From Pseudalgibacter alginicilyticus (GTDB taxonomy: Bacteria > Bacteroidota > Bacteroidia > Flavobacteriales > Flavobacteriaceae), in assembly GCF_001310225.1 (NCBI RefSeq), contig NZ_CP012898.1:3213501-3277500 (forward strand): a stretch of DNA of 64,000 nucleotides. The letters are read 5' to 3'. The notes under the pieces are model-generated. The model did not search any database and was not told where the DNA came from. It was given only the letters and a program-made list of their open reading frames with translations. This document shows positions 54,301 through 64,000 of this stretch, one piece after another (position 1 is the stretch's first letter; the number at the start of each line of letters is the position of its first letter). The translations under genes and the position numbers were made by a program.

Positions 54301-54716
54301 ATAGCTCAACCTATTCAGATTTGGATGTGTTTCCAAGAGAATTTGTAAATCGTTGGTTGGTACCAGGTGACGAACTAATTACCAATGTTCCAAGTATCGC
54401 ATCAGAAAGTGTATTACAATCATTTGGAGCTAATGAAGTGGAAAGAGCCTATAATGCCTATAATTATTCAACAGCCAGAACAGCAGATGGCGATTTTATT
54501 AGAATGAAAAATATTTCTTTAGGATATACTTTTGATAAACTTACGACAGATGAATTGGGGATTTCTAATTTTAGATTGAGTTTGCAAACTACAAATCCTT
54601 TTTTGATTTATTCCGATTCCAAGTTAGGAGGACAGGACCCCGAATTTTTTAGATCAGGAGGGGTAGCATATCCAATTTCAAGGTTGTTTACGTTCTCACT
54701 TAATATTGGGTTTTAA
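51348..54716 (+). CDS. SusC/RagA-type TonB-linked outer membrane protein
   Basis: A 1122-residue protein: signal (LMILIMVFSIQFSFAQ), CarboxypepD-like sandwich (about 25-105, GTISDVNNLPLGGVTIIVDG), plug domain (about 115-245) with the SusC hallmarks ALEGRAAGVSVQNVTG, IRIRGSSSILG-type ITIRGSSSILGDTKPIWIID and ILKDASASALYGARALNGVV, then a barrel ending in LFTFSLNIGF with a terminal Phe. With SusD it forms a capped importer for oligosaccharides or peptides. The SusD gene follows after 12 nt. The ATP-independent loading depends on TonB-ExbBD encoded elsewhere. Ligand class is not deducible from this protein alone. Confidence 0.96.
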   Translation: MKLNLTGLMILIMVFSIQFSFAQEIQITGTISDVNNLPLGGVTIIVDGTSKGVVSNFDGEYLISAKTGDVLKYSFIGMQTQMLTVGVDNVLNVIMKEDVESLDTVVITGYQNVNRELFTGASQTIKAAEIKLDGVADVSRALEGRAAGVSVQNVTGTFGAAPRITIRGSSSILGDTKPIWIIDGVIQEEIVNLSVSDLVSGDASTLLSSAVAGLNASDVESFEILKDASASALYGARALNGVVVITTKSGKKNQKPTFNYSAEYAVRDIPRYTNYDLLNSQETISVYREMESKGFLNLPDSFQGRYGGIYNIMYRAINNYDENTGQFQLENTPEARAEFLQQYELANTDWFSTLFNAAPTQTHTLSFSSGGENATSYASLGYYTDGGWTVADRVRRITGNLRNTYYLSDDKLKIVTQLQGSIRNQLAPGTFAREEDLVSGSYTRDFDINPFSYALNTSRALRPRDSDGNLEYSRYNWAPFNILNELENNGIELNVADIKFQGQAEYKINDNITYNFLGSARYVTSNGEHAITENSNVAAAYRADDTTIVQDANTFLFTDPDEPNSRPKVVLPVGGILKTSKNTLVTYTFRNTLDWTKRFNDDQYGLRVYGGQEYRYTDRTSSENTGYGYQFEKGGTVFTDPDILKKAILEGNPYFSAEETRQREVSFFANVTYDFEKKYVLNVTGNYEGSNRAGKSTDSRWLPTYTVGGKWNVDKEDFIKNSEVISSLAFRPSYGLVALLADNATNNLAVFRSQITDRLNNDDRENYINIEDLQNSELTWEKTLELNLGLDIGFFNNRIRVNFDAYYRKGKDLIDLIRTTGIGGESVKLGNNSEMTTNGVEFQLNTVNVDIDKFKWKTGFNISHFNQEVTSLKQEANVFDLVTGTGRGNAIGYPKGALFSFNFEGLNEYGLPVFLTQDPDFDSSKPYDLVDFQDTDNVLDYLVYEGATEPNISGGLSNSFNYKNWDFSFFISFSAGNKVRLAPSYSSTYSDLDVFPREFVNRWLVPGDELITNVPSIASESVLQSFGANEVERAYNAYNYSTARTADGDFIRMKNISLGYTFDKLTTDELGISNFRLSLQTTNPFLIYSDSKLGGQDPEFFRSGGVAYPISRLFTFSLNIGF

Positions 54717-54728
54717 AAATAAGATATT

Positions 54729-56261
54729 ATGAAAAATATAAAATTTAATATAATCATATGGGTTTCATTGGCAAGTGTAAGTGTTTTAGTGGCTTGTAAT
54801 GATATTTTAGACGAAGCACCAGACAATAGGATTGAATCTATTGATACGGCAGAAAAAATTGAAGAACTTTTAACAGGTGCTTATCCAGATGCTGCTTATG
54901 TTAGCTTTTTAGAACCTATGTCTGATAACGCAGGTGATAAAGGCCCCAGTGCAGATACGGGTATTGATTATGCAACCACGCTAAACCAAAGAATGTATTT
55001 TTGGGAAGATATGAATGATGTAGATGAAGATTCACCCACCAACTATTGGAATAGAGCTTATAAAGCAATAGCTCAAGCTAATCAAGCGTTGGCGTCTATT
55101 GAAGCTTTAGGAGGTGGGGCTGAGTTGGATTATTTAAAAGGAGAAGCACTTATTTGTCGTGCTTACGCTCATTTTATGTTGGTGAGTATTTTTTCTAAAG
55201 CTTATAACCCAGATACCGCAGATTTGGATTTAGGTGTGCCTTACGTAACTGAACCAGAAACCGTTTTATTAGGAGAGTATGAAAGAGGTACTGTTAAAGC
55301 TGTATATGATAATATTCAAAAGGATATTGAAGTTGGCTTGCCATTAGTAAAAGATAATTACAATGTAAAAGCTTATCATTTTACAATAAAAGCAGCAAAT
55401 GCTTTTGCTTCGCGTTTTTACTTGCATAAAGGGGAATGGCAAAAAGTAGTCGATCATAGCACGATTGCTTTAGGAGCCAACCCCATAAGTGTTTTAAGAG
55501 ATTGGGAAAGCCAATACAGACCTAAAACTTATGATGAGCAAGTTCAAAGATATCGGTCATCTACAGCTGAGCCAGCAAACTTATTAGTGGTATCTGCTGA
55601 ATCACTTTATAATAGGTATCATTATTCCGCGAGATATCAATTGAATAGTGAGGTTGCTAGTCAATTGTTTTTTAGTAGAAACTTAACAGGTGGTAGATGG
55701 TCATTTGATGTTTATGGATCTTCAGATTTGTATTATAACCTTCCAAAGTTTGAAGAATATTTTAAAGTAAGTAATCAGGCTGCTGGTACAGGTACTGCTT
55801 ATGTCACTTATGTGTTATTATCAACTGATGAGGTGTTGCTTAATCGAGCTGAAGCTTATGCGATGTTAGGACAATTAGATAATGCCTTAGTAGATATTAG
55901 CAATTCTTATTTATTAAAAACAGCTGCGAATGATCCATTATTTGACCCCCCAGGTGTGCCAAAAAATATTACAAGCTCTGATATTACTGATGGTTATGGA
56001 AATTTTCCTCAGGGAATATATGAACCTTTTTACACCATTACTGATACATCATTACCTTATATAGCAGCTATTTTAGATTTAAAACAAACAATTTTTTATA
56101 ATGACGGGCTGAGATGGTTTGATATTAAAAGGCATAATATTGAGGTGAGACATACTGATATTTTAGGAAATAGTTTCTTACTAACTAAAGATGACAGCAG
56201 AAGACAGGTTCAAATTCCAGAAGCAGCACAGTCTTTTGGAATACAGCAAAACCCAAGATAA
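54729..56261 (+). CDS. SusD/RagB family nutrient-binding lipoprotein
   Basis: A 510-residue lipoprotein (signal ends in VSVLVAC, Cys at about 23) with the N-terminal SusD motif DILDEAPDNRIESIDTAEKI. TPR-like helices form the core (YWNRAYKAIAQANQALASIE, EALICRAYAHFMLVSIFSKA), and the conserved C-terminal RWFDIKRHNIE and FGIQQNPR follow. It acts as the lid and ligand receptor over the SusC barrel at the cell surface. The gene is tightly linked to susC (12 nt) and to a metallopeptidase lipoprotein downstream (24 nt). Confidence 0.95.
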   Translation: MKNIKFNIIIWVSLASVSVLVACNDILDEAPDNRIESIDTAEKIEELLTGAYPDAAYVSFLEPMSDNAGDKGPSADTGIDYATTLNQRMYFWEDMNDVDEDSPTNYWNRAYKAIAQANQALASIEALGGGAELDYLKGEALICRAYAHFMLVSIFSKAYNPDTADLDLGVPYVTEPETVLLGEYERGTVKAVYDNIQKDIEVGLPLVKDNYNVKAYHFTIKAANAFASRFYLHKGEWQKVVDHSTIALGANPISVLRDWESQYRPKTYDEQVQRYRSSTAEPANLLVVSAESLYNRYHYSARYQLNSEVASQLFFSRNLTGGRWSFDVYGSSDLYYNLPKFEEYFKVSNQAAGTGTAYVTYVLLSTDEVLLNRAEAYAMLGQLDNALVDISNSYLLKTAANDPLFDPPGVPKNITSSDITDGYGNFPQGIYEPFYTITDTSLPYIAAILDLKQTIFYNDGLRWFDIKRHNIEVRHTDILGNSFLLTKDDSRRQVQIPEAAQSFGIQQNPR

Positions 56262-56285
56262 AATTTGAATATAAAAAAGCATAAA

Positions 56286-57140
56286 ATGAAAAAATATATA
56301 TACATACCGTTCGCTTTATTAAGTTTTATATTGGTAATGTCTTGTACAAATGGGACTGATAGTGTTAGTGGAAGTCAAATTGATACTTCTCCACCTATAT
56401 TAAATGATTTGGATATATGGTTAAGGAGCAATTTTGTTGAACCTTATAATATTGAAGTTCTTTATAAATGGGATATTAATGATACAGATGTTGATAGGTT
56501 TTTGCATCCGCCTTATGAGGTTAGCGTGCAACCAGTAGCAGAGGCTTTACAAAAAGTTTGGATAGAACCTTATACGGCATTAGGTGGTGCTGATTTTATA
56601 AAAAAAATAGCACCACGTCAATTTACATTTGTGGGTAGTTTTAATTATAATCCCAATAGTCCAACTATTACATTAGGTATAGCTGAAGCTGGTGCAAAAA
56701 TAACACTGTTTAATATCGATTTTTTAGATTTTACAGATATTAATAGCATTAAGCAACCACTTAAAACCGTACAACATGAGTATGGGCATATTTTAAATCA
56801 GAACAATCCTATTGATATAGAGTATGGGTTAATTAATCCAGAAAATTATTCAGCACAATGGTTTAATAGGGAAGATGAAGAAGCTAGAGAGCTAGGTTAT
56901 ATCACAGCTTATGGTTCAAGTGATGAGAATGAAGATTTTGTTGAAATGGTTTCAGAAATGTTAACCAATTCAAAAGAAGAGTTTGATGCTATTGTTGAAA
57001 GTATTCAAAATGAAGAATCAAAAGCAATAATTAGGCAAAAAGAAGCTATGGTGGCAGAATATTATAAAACAGAGTTTGATATTGATATCTACGAATTACA
57101 AGCATTAACAGCTGCAGCAACAGCGGAATTAGTAAATTAA
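56286..57140 (+). CDS. zinc-dependent metallopeptidase lipoprotein (Mx1-like, SusC/D-associated)
   Basis: About 284 residues from the ATG at 56286 (MKKYIYIPFALLSFILVMSC, lipobox ending VMSC); a TTG at 56265 gives a longer frame with a worse signal. The catalytic motif HEYGH (about 164-168, in KTVQHEYGHILNQ) is the HExxH zinc site; Glu residues in DFVEMVSEMLTN could be the third ligand. The type matches the 'putative zinc-binding metallopeptidase' lipoproteins found next to SusC/SusD pairs. Its presence suggests that the locus handles peptides or glycoproteins. It is followed after 6 nt by the DUF4302 gene. Confidence 0.85.
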   Translation: MKKYIYIPFALLSFILVMSCTNGTDSVSGSQIDTSPPILNDLDIWLRSNFVEPYNIEVLYKWDINDTDVDRFLHPPYEVSVQPVAEALQKVWIEPYTALGGADFIKKIAPRQFTFVGSFNYNPNSPTITLGIAEAGAKITLFNIDFLDFTDINSIKQPLKTVQHEYGHILNQNNPIDIEYGLINPENYSAQWFNREDEEARELGYITAYGSSDENEDFVEMVSEMLTNSKEEFDAIVESIQNEESKAIIRQKEAMVAEYYKTEFDIDIYELQALTAAATAELVN

Positions 57141-57146
57141 AAAGGC

Positions 57147-58541
57147 ATGAAAAAAATATATATAAAATATGGCATAATTTGTTTAATGTTAGTATCATTT
57201 TTGTCATGCAATAATGATAATGAAGAAACACTTTTTTCAGAAACTCCGGCAGAAAGAATTGCAAATCAAAATAGTGAGTTATTAAATTTGCTGCTGTCTG
57301 AAACGCAAGGATACAAGGTGGTTTATTTTCCTAAAAATGATGAGTTTGGAGGTTTTACTTTTTATATGAAGTTTAGTGAGGATGGTACTGTACAAATGAC
57401 TTCAGATTTTGATTCAGAAACAGGTATTGAAACTTCTTCCTATGAAGTGAGGATTGGAACAACGACAGAGTTGATATTTACAACTCGAAACCATATACAG
57501 AAAGTAAGTAATCCGGATTACCCAGGTTTAGTAGGAACGGGTTTTAAAGGGACTTCTGTTTTTCAGTATTTTGGTTATGAAAATGGGGTGATTAATTTTA
57601 AAGATATCAGAAACAGAGATTTAGGACATTTTTCAATGACGCCTTCTAACTTATCAAATTTTACTGCTGAAAGTATTGAAAAAGTGGAAGCTTCTTTTGC
57701 GCGACGCCAAAGTGTTATACCAAGTGAAACAACGTCTGTTATTCAGTCTTTAAAAATTGAAACGGACGCTAAGGTGTCTAGGTTTAACCTTAATTATGAT
57801 GAGCTTAGCCTTCATGCTTCACCCAGCATTATTATTGAGGAAAACGGTGTTGCTACAATCAATGAATTTAATTTTGGTATCGCATTTACAGAAGAAGGTT
57901 TAATTATCAGTCCGGCACTTGAATTTGAGGGTGAGGTTTATGAGACTTTTGATTATGATGTCAATTCTAATAGTTTTATTGCCACAGTAAATGGTACCAC
58001 AGCAACTATATTTGATTCTGATCCAGCATTTCTTAAAGATGATGTTTATGAATTAGGGTTTCCTGGACATCAAGAATTCTGGTATTTTCCAGAAGAAGAC
58101 GGTGTAAACCCACTTACTTCACCAGGCTTTGACGCTTTAGTAGAAACCCTAAATTTAAATTTGCAAAATGATCCAGCAACTTCAGATTGGAGTTTTTATG
58201 GATTTCAGTACTTCGCTACACCAGATTCAGATGGAGATGTGTTATTAGTAATTTACCTATTCAACCCAAATTCAGGGTTTGAAGCTGCTGCATATTGGTT
58301 TACGCCAGAAATAGCAGATAATAAGTTGTATTTAAATTTCACAGGTTTTTTAAATGCTACAGGCAATACCGTATTTGACTCCATGTTACCTATATTGATA
58401 TTTTTTAATAGTTCAGAAGGACTATATTTTGAAGATCATGGTTCTTTTGAATCTGATACAGCAAACTATATTAATTTATCATCAACATTTATAAGTGCAG
58501 ACCAACCTAATCTAAGAGTTTATGGTTTATGGTATGAATAG
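57147..58541 (+). CDS. DUF4302 lipoprotein
   Basis: A 464-residue lipoprotein (signal GIICLMLVSFLSC) with the DUF4302 start pattern ETPAERIANQNSELLNLLLS and the following ETQGYKVVYFPKNDEFGGFT beta region; later NFKDIRNRDLGHFSMTP and a long beta-rich C-terminus with several Asp-rich loops. DUF4302 proteins occur beside SusC/SusD/metallopeptidase genes in Bacteroidota and are likely surface-exposed binding proteins (inference). Fourth gene of the susC operon, which ends at the terminator at 58563. Confidence 0.85.
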   Translation: MKKIYIKYGIICLMLVSFLSCNNDNEETLFSETPAERIANQNSELLNLLLSETQGYKVVYFPKNDEFGGFTFYMKFSEDGTVQMTSDFDSETGIETSSYEVRIGTTTELIFTTRNHIQKVSNPDYPGLVGTGFKGTSVFQYFGYENGVINFKDIRNRDLGHFSMTPSNLSNFTAESIEKVEASFARRQSVIPSETTSVIQSLKIETDAKVSRFNLNYDELSLHASPSIIIEENGVATINEFNFGIAFTEEGLIISPALEFEGEVYETFDYDVNSNSFIATVNGTTATIFDSDPAFLKDDVYELGFPGHQEFWYFPEEDGVNPLTSPGFDALVETLNLNLQNDPATSDWSFYGFQYFATPDSDGDVLLVIYLFNPNSGFEAAAYWFTPEIADNKLYLNFTGFLNATGNTVFDSMLPILIFFNSSEGLYFEDHGSFESDTANYINLSSTFISADQPNLRVYGLWYE

Positions 58542-58562
58542 TAATAATTTTTAAGTATTGTT

Positions 58563-58594
58563 AAACCTCAAGTTGTTTAATTTGGGGTTTTTTT
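58563..58594 (+). terminator. Rho-independent terminator of the susC operon
   Basis: AAACCTCAA (58563-58571) pairs with TTGGGGTTT (58582-58590) with one G-T wobble, and T continues to 58594. Confidence 0.7.
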
Positions 58595-58665
58595 ATGCTC
58601 TTTCATTAAAATAAATGCCAGATTAAATAATTTTCTGTAATAATAACGTTATCATATTTTGTATT

Positions 58666-58673
58666 TACCTTTG
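58666..58673 (+). promoter_or_regulatory. candidate -7 element of the porin gene
   Basis: TACCTTTG matches TAnnTTTG, 18 nt before the ATG at 58692. It lies inside the longer frame that begins at 58659, arguing for the later start. No -33 TTTG at normal distance. Confidence 0.4.
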
Positions 58674-58691
58674 CAGTGTTTACACATAATT

Positions 58692-60677
58692 ATGAAGAGA
58701 ATAGTTTTAGGTTTTTTTTTAATAAGTCTTTTAGGTCAAATAAATGCTCAAATAGCTCCACAAAAAAGAACTCGTACCACTGATACAACAGTTGTTAATG
58801 TAAAAGAACAAGATACATCAAAGGTAGTTAGAGCATTAACCAAACTTGCAGGATTGGATGGTAATGAAAGTGCTAAAGCTAGAATTCAAGATTATTTAAT
58901 TATTTCTTCTGAAAACGATACTACGTATGTAGATACTACTTTAACCATTCAAAAAGAATATAAATTTAATTATCTAAGAAAAGATAATTTTGGATTAATA
59001 CCCTTTTCTAATTTAGGGCAAACATATAATTCTTTAACCTATAATTTTGGTAGTACTAGTTTGATGCCAGAAATGGGAGCAAGAGCCAGGCACTTCAATT
59101 TTATGGAAGTAGAAGATATTTACTACTACCGTGTCCCTACACCCTTAACCGAATTGTTTTTTAAAACAGCCTTGGAGCAAGGACAGTTATTGGATTCCTT
59201 TTTTACAGTCAATACATCACCGCAATTTAATTTTTCAATTGCATATAAAGGTCTGCGCTCTTTAGGAAAGTATCAGAGGCAGTTAACAAGTACGGGTAAT
59301 TTTAGGTTCACCACCAACTATCAAACTAAAAATAATAGATATATTATTAGAGCTCATTTTGTTGCTCAAGACTTAATGAACCAAGAAAATGGAGGAATAA
59401 AAGATACCAGTGTAGAAGATTTTGAAAGTGGTAGTCCAGAAACGATAGATCGCTCTCTTTTAGAAGTCAATTTTGATGGCTCTGACGATGCTGAAAATAT
59501 ATTATTAGGGAAACGCTTTCATGTGGATCATACCTATAGACTTATTAATAAAAAAGATTCTTTATCTGAAAATAAGCTTAGTATAGGTCATATCTTATCA
59601 TTTAATGACAAAACCTACCAATTTGATCAAGGTCAATCAAGTACAATTTTTGGAGATGCTTTTAAAACATCCAATCTTCAAGATAAAGTAACCTTAGAAG
59701 ATTTTTATAATCAATTGCATTTAAATTTTAGTAATAATATTATTGGAGATTTACAATTTAATATTAGCAATAATAATTATAATTACGGCTATAACAGAAT
59801 AGTAATACTAAATGATAACACTATAATCAATAGATTAAAAGGGAATGTATTCTCAGCAGGAGGTAAATATCATAAACAATACAAAGGATTTGATTTACAG
59901 GGCGAGTTAGGGTTAAATATTGCAGGCGATTTTGACGGCAATTTTTTAAAAGCTACCGCATCCTTTCAATTAAATCAAGATATTTCAGCATCAGCAACAC
60001 TAAATCATAGTGCGAAAGCACCAAATTATAATGTGTTACTTTATCAAAGTGATTATGTGAATTATAACTGGCGAAATAATTTTAATAATACTGAAACTCA
60101 GCAATTGGCTTTTCAGTTAAAGTCAAACAAATATGCTACTATAACAGCAGATTTTTCTACTATTAGCGATTATACTTATTTCAAAAAAGAAAATGATTTG
60201 GTGGAAGCCTTTCAGAATAGTAATACCATTACTTATGCAAGGTTTAAATTAGAAAACGAAATAAAATTCGGAAATTTTGGTTTAAACAATACCATATTGT
60301 ATCAAAAAGTTGATGGAAGTAATAATACTTTAAATGTTCCAGAACTAACAACTCGGAATACTTTATATTACGCAAATCATATGTTTCAAAAGGCATTGTA
60401 TATGCAAACAGGACTTACATTCAATTATTTTACAAAATATTATATGAATGGTTATGATCCTGTGTTGGCAGAGTTTTATGTGCAAACAGAAAATAAATAC
60501 GGAAATTTTCCTCTTTTAGATTTCTTTTTAAATGTGAAAATCCGTCAAACACGTATCTATGTAAAAGCAGAACATTTTAATTCTTCATTGACAGGTTATA
60601 ATTTTTATTCTGCACCTAATAACCCGTATCGCGATTTCGTGGTGCGTTTTGGAGTTGTTTGGAATTTCTTTATGTAA
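58692..60677 (+). CDS. putative porin (beta-barrel)
   Basis: About 661 residues from the ATG at 58692 (MKRIVLGFFLISLLGQINAQ, clear signal peptide). The family signature is the N-terminal KKRTRTTDTTVVNV-like disordered linker, the strand-rich core (YKFNYLRKDNFGLIPFSNLG, SLMPEMGARARHFNFMEVED, IYYYRVPTPLTELFFKTA) and a final FVVRFGVVWNFFM with a C-terminal aromatic strand. It is of the 'putative porin' family frequent in Bacteroidota; substrate unknown. It stands alone between the susC terminator and the rRNA leader. Confidence 0.8.
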   Translation: MKRIVLGFFLISLLGQINAQIAPQKRTRTTDTTVVNVKEQDTSKVVRALTKLAGLDGNESAKARIQDYLIISSENDTTYVDTTLTIQKEYKFNYLRKDNFGLIPFSNLGQTYNSLTYNFGSTSLMPEMGARARHFNFMEVEDIYYYRVPTPLTELFFKTALEQGQLLDSFFTVNTSPQFNFSIAYKGLRSLGKYQRQLTSTGNFRFTTNYQTKNNRYIIRAHFVAQDLMNQENGGIKDTSVEDFESGSPETIDRSLLEVNFDGSDDAENILLGKRFHVDHTYRLINKKDSLSENKLSIGHILSFNDKTYQFDQGQSSTIFGDAFKTSNLQDKVTLEDFYNQLHLNFSNNIIGDLQFNISNNNYNYGYNRIVILNDNTIINRLKGNVFSAGGKYHKQYKGFDLQGELGLNIAGDFDGNFLKATASFQLNQDISASATLNHSAKAPNYNVLLYQSDYVNYNWRNNFNNTETQQLAFQLKSNKYATITADFSTISDYTYFKKENDLVEAFQNSNTITYARFKLENEIKFGNFGLNNTILYQKVDGSNNTLNVPELTTRNTLYYANHMFQKALYMQTGLTFNYFTKYYMNGYDPVLAEFYVQTENKYGNFPLLDFFLNVKIRQTRIYVKAEHFNSSLTGYNFYSAPNNPYRDFVVRFGVVWNFFM

Positions 60678-61068
60678 TCTATGGTATTCCTAAAAAGTAA
60701 GGAGTTCTTTGCTGTGTTGTTTTAAATATAATCATTAAATATACTTCGTGATAATTGGTTGATTTTTATTCGTGATAACATTTGTAATTTTAACATTCTT
60801 ATATTTTATGAAGTATATATAGTTTAGTAATTTGAAGTTATTAACCTTAGAATTCACTGATTTTAATTAAGGGATATTGTTTTTCACTTAAGTATAGAGA
60901 TCGAATAATTAGTAATAAATAGGTTAGAATAGTGTTTTAAATCTATTTTTATGAAGAAGAGATTGTTTATGTGTAATAATTTCAGCAATTATTTTTATTT
61001 GTAACTTATTGGTAAATATGGTGTTAAAATAAAGTTATTAAAATAATAATAAAAAAGGCAATAAAAAG
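60678..61068. other. AT-rich DNA upstream of the rRNA promoters
   Basis: No ORF or repeat is visible. The stretch could act as an UP-like AT-rich activating region for the rRNA promoters, but nothing specific supports this. Confidence 0.3.
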
Positions 61069-61101
61069 TTTGTTTAGGAATAAAAAAGGGTGGTATATTT
61101 G
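61069..61101 (+). promoter_or_regulatory. rRNA promoter P1
   Basis: TTTG (61069-61072) and TATATTTG (61094-61101), spacing 21 nt, followed by CACCCCGCTAAGCAAGG. It is the farthest upstream of three similar units. Confidence 0.7.
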
Positions 61102-61207
61102 CACCCCGCTAAGCAAGGCATTGGCTAAGTGAAGCGGTAAGTTCATCAACAGTTTTAGGTATAAAAAGGGAGTAAAAAAAACTTTTCAAAAAAAACGAAA
61201 AAAAACA

Positions 61208-61236
61208 TTGTCAGTTCAAAAAAGGTTGTAGATTTG
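61208..61236 (+). promoter_or_regulatory. rRNA promoter P2
   Basis: TTG (61208-61210) and TAGATTTG (61229-61236), spacing 18 nt, followed by CAGCCGCTTAAAACAG. The A-rich run before it matches P3. Confidence 0.65.
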
Positions 61237-61342
61237 CAGCCGCTTAAAACAGCAACAGTTGTTGAGGCAAAAAGTTCAGAAACATGTTTTGTTTATTAGT
61301 TTTTAAGTTTGAAAAAAACTTTCAAAAAAATATCAAAAAACA

Positions 61343-61373
61343 TTTGTGGATTAAAAAAAGGGTTTTATATTTG
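61343..61373 (+). promoter_or_regulatory. rRNA promoter P3
   Basis: TTTG (61343-61346) and TATATTTG (61366-61373), spacing 19 nt, followed by CACCCGCTTAGCAAGGAAA, which resembles the start region of P1. It lies about 195 nt before 16S. Confidence 0.7.
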
Positions 61374-61567
61374 CACCCGCTTAGCAAGGAAACGAGTTAA
61401 GAAAAGAGAAAACAAGTTCATAAACATATTGAATTGACAGCGTAAGATTTTAATTGGAAACGATTAAAGTCAACAAAGAGAATAGACCATTTTGAGTACT
61501 AGAGATTCTGATTAGTTGTTAAAGATGTTGATTATATTTTATAAATATGGTTAACACATAAAAATTA

Positions 61568-63085
<1,518 letters not shown>

Positions 63086-63171
63086 AGAGAAAGACGACTA
63101 AAAAGTATCATAACTATTACAAAAGATAGTTTATTCTCATTGCTGTTAATTTAAAAATAACAATTTAGTAG

Positions 63172-63245
63172 AGTCTCATAGCTCAGCTGGTTAGAGCGCT
63201 ACACTGATAATGTAGAGGTCGGCAGTTCGAGTCTGCCTGAGACTA
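63172..63245 (+). tRNA. tRNA-Ile (anticodon GAT)
   Basis: Acceptor arms AGTCTCA and TGAGACT, D-arm GCTCAGCTGGTTAGAGC, anticodon loop CTGATAA (GAT), T-arm with GTTCGAGTC. CCA is not encoded. Standard position in the 16S-23S spacer. Confidence 0.95.
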
Positions 63246-63324
63246 CTAACTACTAAATAAAGGAAATTCTGGAAGTTGGGGTTCACAATTCGAAATTCTG
63301 AATTCAAAATTCTGAATTCTAAAT

Positions 63325-63398
63325 GGGGGATTAGCTCAGCTGGCTAGAGCGCCTGCCTTGCACGCAGGAGGTCATCGGTTCGACTCCGATATTCTCCA
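63325..63398 (+). tRNA. tRNA-Ala (anticodon TGC)
   Basis: Acceptor arms GGGGGAT and ATTCTCC pair with two G-T wobbles. D-arm GCTCAGCTGGCTAGAGC, anticodon loop CTTGCAC (TGC), T-loop GGTTCGACTCC. CCA is not encoded. Second tRNA of the rRNA spacer. Confidence 0.95.
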
Positions 63399-63616
63399 CA
63401 ACGGCTTAACGTCGTCTACTGATAATTTATCAGTGGCGATTCGCCACACGTTCATTGACATATTGAAAAAAGATACATGAAAATATAAATAGATTTATTC
63501 TATGTATATATAATAATAATTGCGATTAATTAGATTCACTACGAGCGATATCTAATTAGTCAAATTTAATTAACGATTACGGTTGTTAATTAATGAAACT
63601 CATTAAAAAAGCAAAA
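63399..63616. other. rRNA spacer between tRNA-Ala and 23S
   Basis: Holds the conserved GTTCATTGACATATTG element seen before 23S genes of flavobacteria and AT-rich repeats (TATATATAATAATAA). It should contain the processing stem for 23S, but the partner arm lies beyond the window. Confidence 0.5.
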
Positions 63617-64000
63617 AGTACAATAAGCTAAATAAGGGCGCATGGGGAATGCCTAGGCTCTCAGAGGCGATGAAGGACGTGATAAGCTGCGAAAAGCTGC
63701 GGGGATCGGCACACACGATTTGATCCGTAGATATCCGAATGGGGCAACCCACTATATTGAAGATATAGTATCCTAAGGGAGGTAAACCCGGAGAACTGAA
63801 ACATCTAAGTACCCGGAGGAAGAGAAAACAAAAGTGATTCCGTTAGTAGTGGCGAGCGAACGCGGATTAGCCCAAACCGGTGTTGTTACGGCAATACCGG
63901 GGTTGTAGGACCACAATATTCGACGCAAGATGAACTAGAACTGTTTGGAAAGACAGGCCATAGACGGTGATAGCCCGGTATAGGTAAAGAATGTTTAGAT
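63617..64000 (+). rRNA. rrl: 23S ribosomal RNA, 5' part (continues beyond window)
   Basis: Conserved 23S start elements: GCATGGGGAATGCCTAGG, CAGAGGCGATGAAGGACGTG, AAGCTGCGGGGATCGGC and AGTAGTGGCGAGCGAACGCG. Only the first about 380 nt are in the window. The exact 5' end is uncertain by several bases. Confidence 0.95.

Noticed and set aside
63246..63324. Repeated AATTCTGAATTC units between the two tRNA genes as a CRISPR or regulatory array
   Set aside because: Units are only about 12 bp, adjacent and palindromic with no spacers; ordinary low-complexity rRNA spacer DNA.

Overview
The window comes from a low-GC member of the Bacteroidota, almost certainly family Flavobacteriaceae. The evidence is gldB and gldC, SusC/SusD and other TonB-linked outer membrane genes, AT-rich intergenic DNA, many start regions with a TAnnTTTG -7 element instead of a Shine-Dalgarno sequence, and a Flavobacteriaceae-type 16S rRNA gene. 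I cannot name a genus from sequence reading alone.

Layout. 1-3365: core metabolism (end of a 2-hydroxyacid dehydrogenase-like gene, an aspartate dehydrogenase-like gene, the radical SAM gene ygiQ). 3366-17640: an accessory island between the core genes ygiQ and gldC. It holds a higBA toxin-antitoxin pair between large imperfect palindromes, one nearly complete IS3-family element, and a row of short gene cassettes: Crp/Fnr + DUF4386 + S41 peptidase; HxlR + DoxX; GH29 fucosidase; a Cys-rich lipoprotein; a DMT exporter; a DUF6544 protein; a small lipoprotein. Most cassettes end in a related chimeric spacer whose distal half is the 3' end of an IS3 transposase gene. 17661-22593: gldC/gldB, nadE, an atypical response regulator and dnaG. 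23038-26396: a circularly permuted ATP-grasp / alpha-E / transglutaminase operon. 26533-30268: FKBP isomerase lipoprotein, era, a membrane protein, der. 30512-33262: an outer membrane beta-barrel receptor. 33470-36757: minus-strand cluster M23 peptidase - MerR - LemA - TPM - TPM. 36968-43286: alaS, a GSCFA gene, two secreted proteins. 43526-46444: a small membrane protein and a TPR histidine kinase / LuxR regulator pair. 46659-51109: nucleoid-associated protein, a large lipoprotein, rnhB. 51348-58541: a SusC/SusD locus with a HEYGH metallopeptidase and a DUF4302 lipoprotein. 58692-60677: a putative porin. 61069-64000: an rRNA operon with three tandem promoters, 16S, tRNA-Ile(GAT), tRNA-Ala(TGC) and the start of 23S.

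How the parts fit. Most of the window is housekeeping (primase, NAD synthase, AlaRS, Era/Der, RNase HII, rRNA) mixed with envelope functions typical of gliding, polymer-degrading marine flavobacteria. The island at 3.4-17.6 kb is the recently assembled part. The chimeric spacers are not explained by a single insertion sequence: the same join between non-IS DNA and transposase tail recurs, so the spacer itself seems to have been multiplied along with, or ahead of, the genes it separates. Other points of interest are a receiver domain with Glu in place of the phosphorylated Asp, a primase without any zinc ligands, a perfect 30-bp palindrome between hxlR and doxX, and a perfect 13-bp inverted repeat over a start codon.
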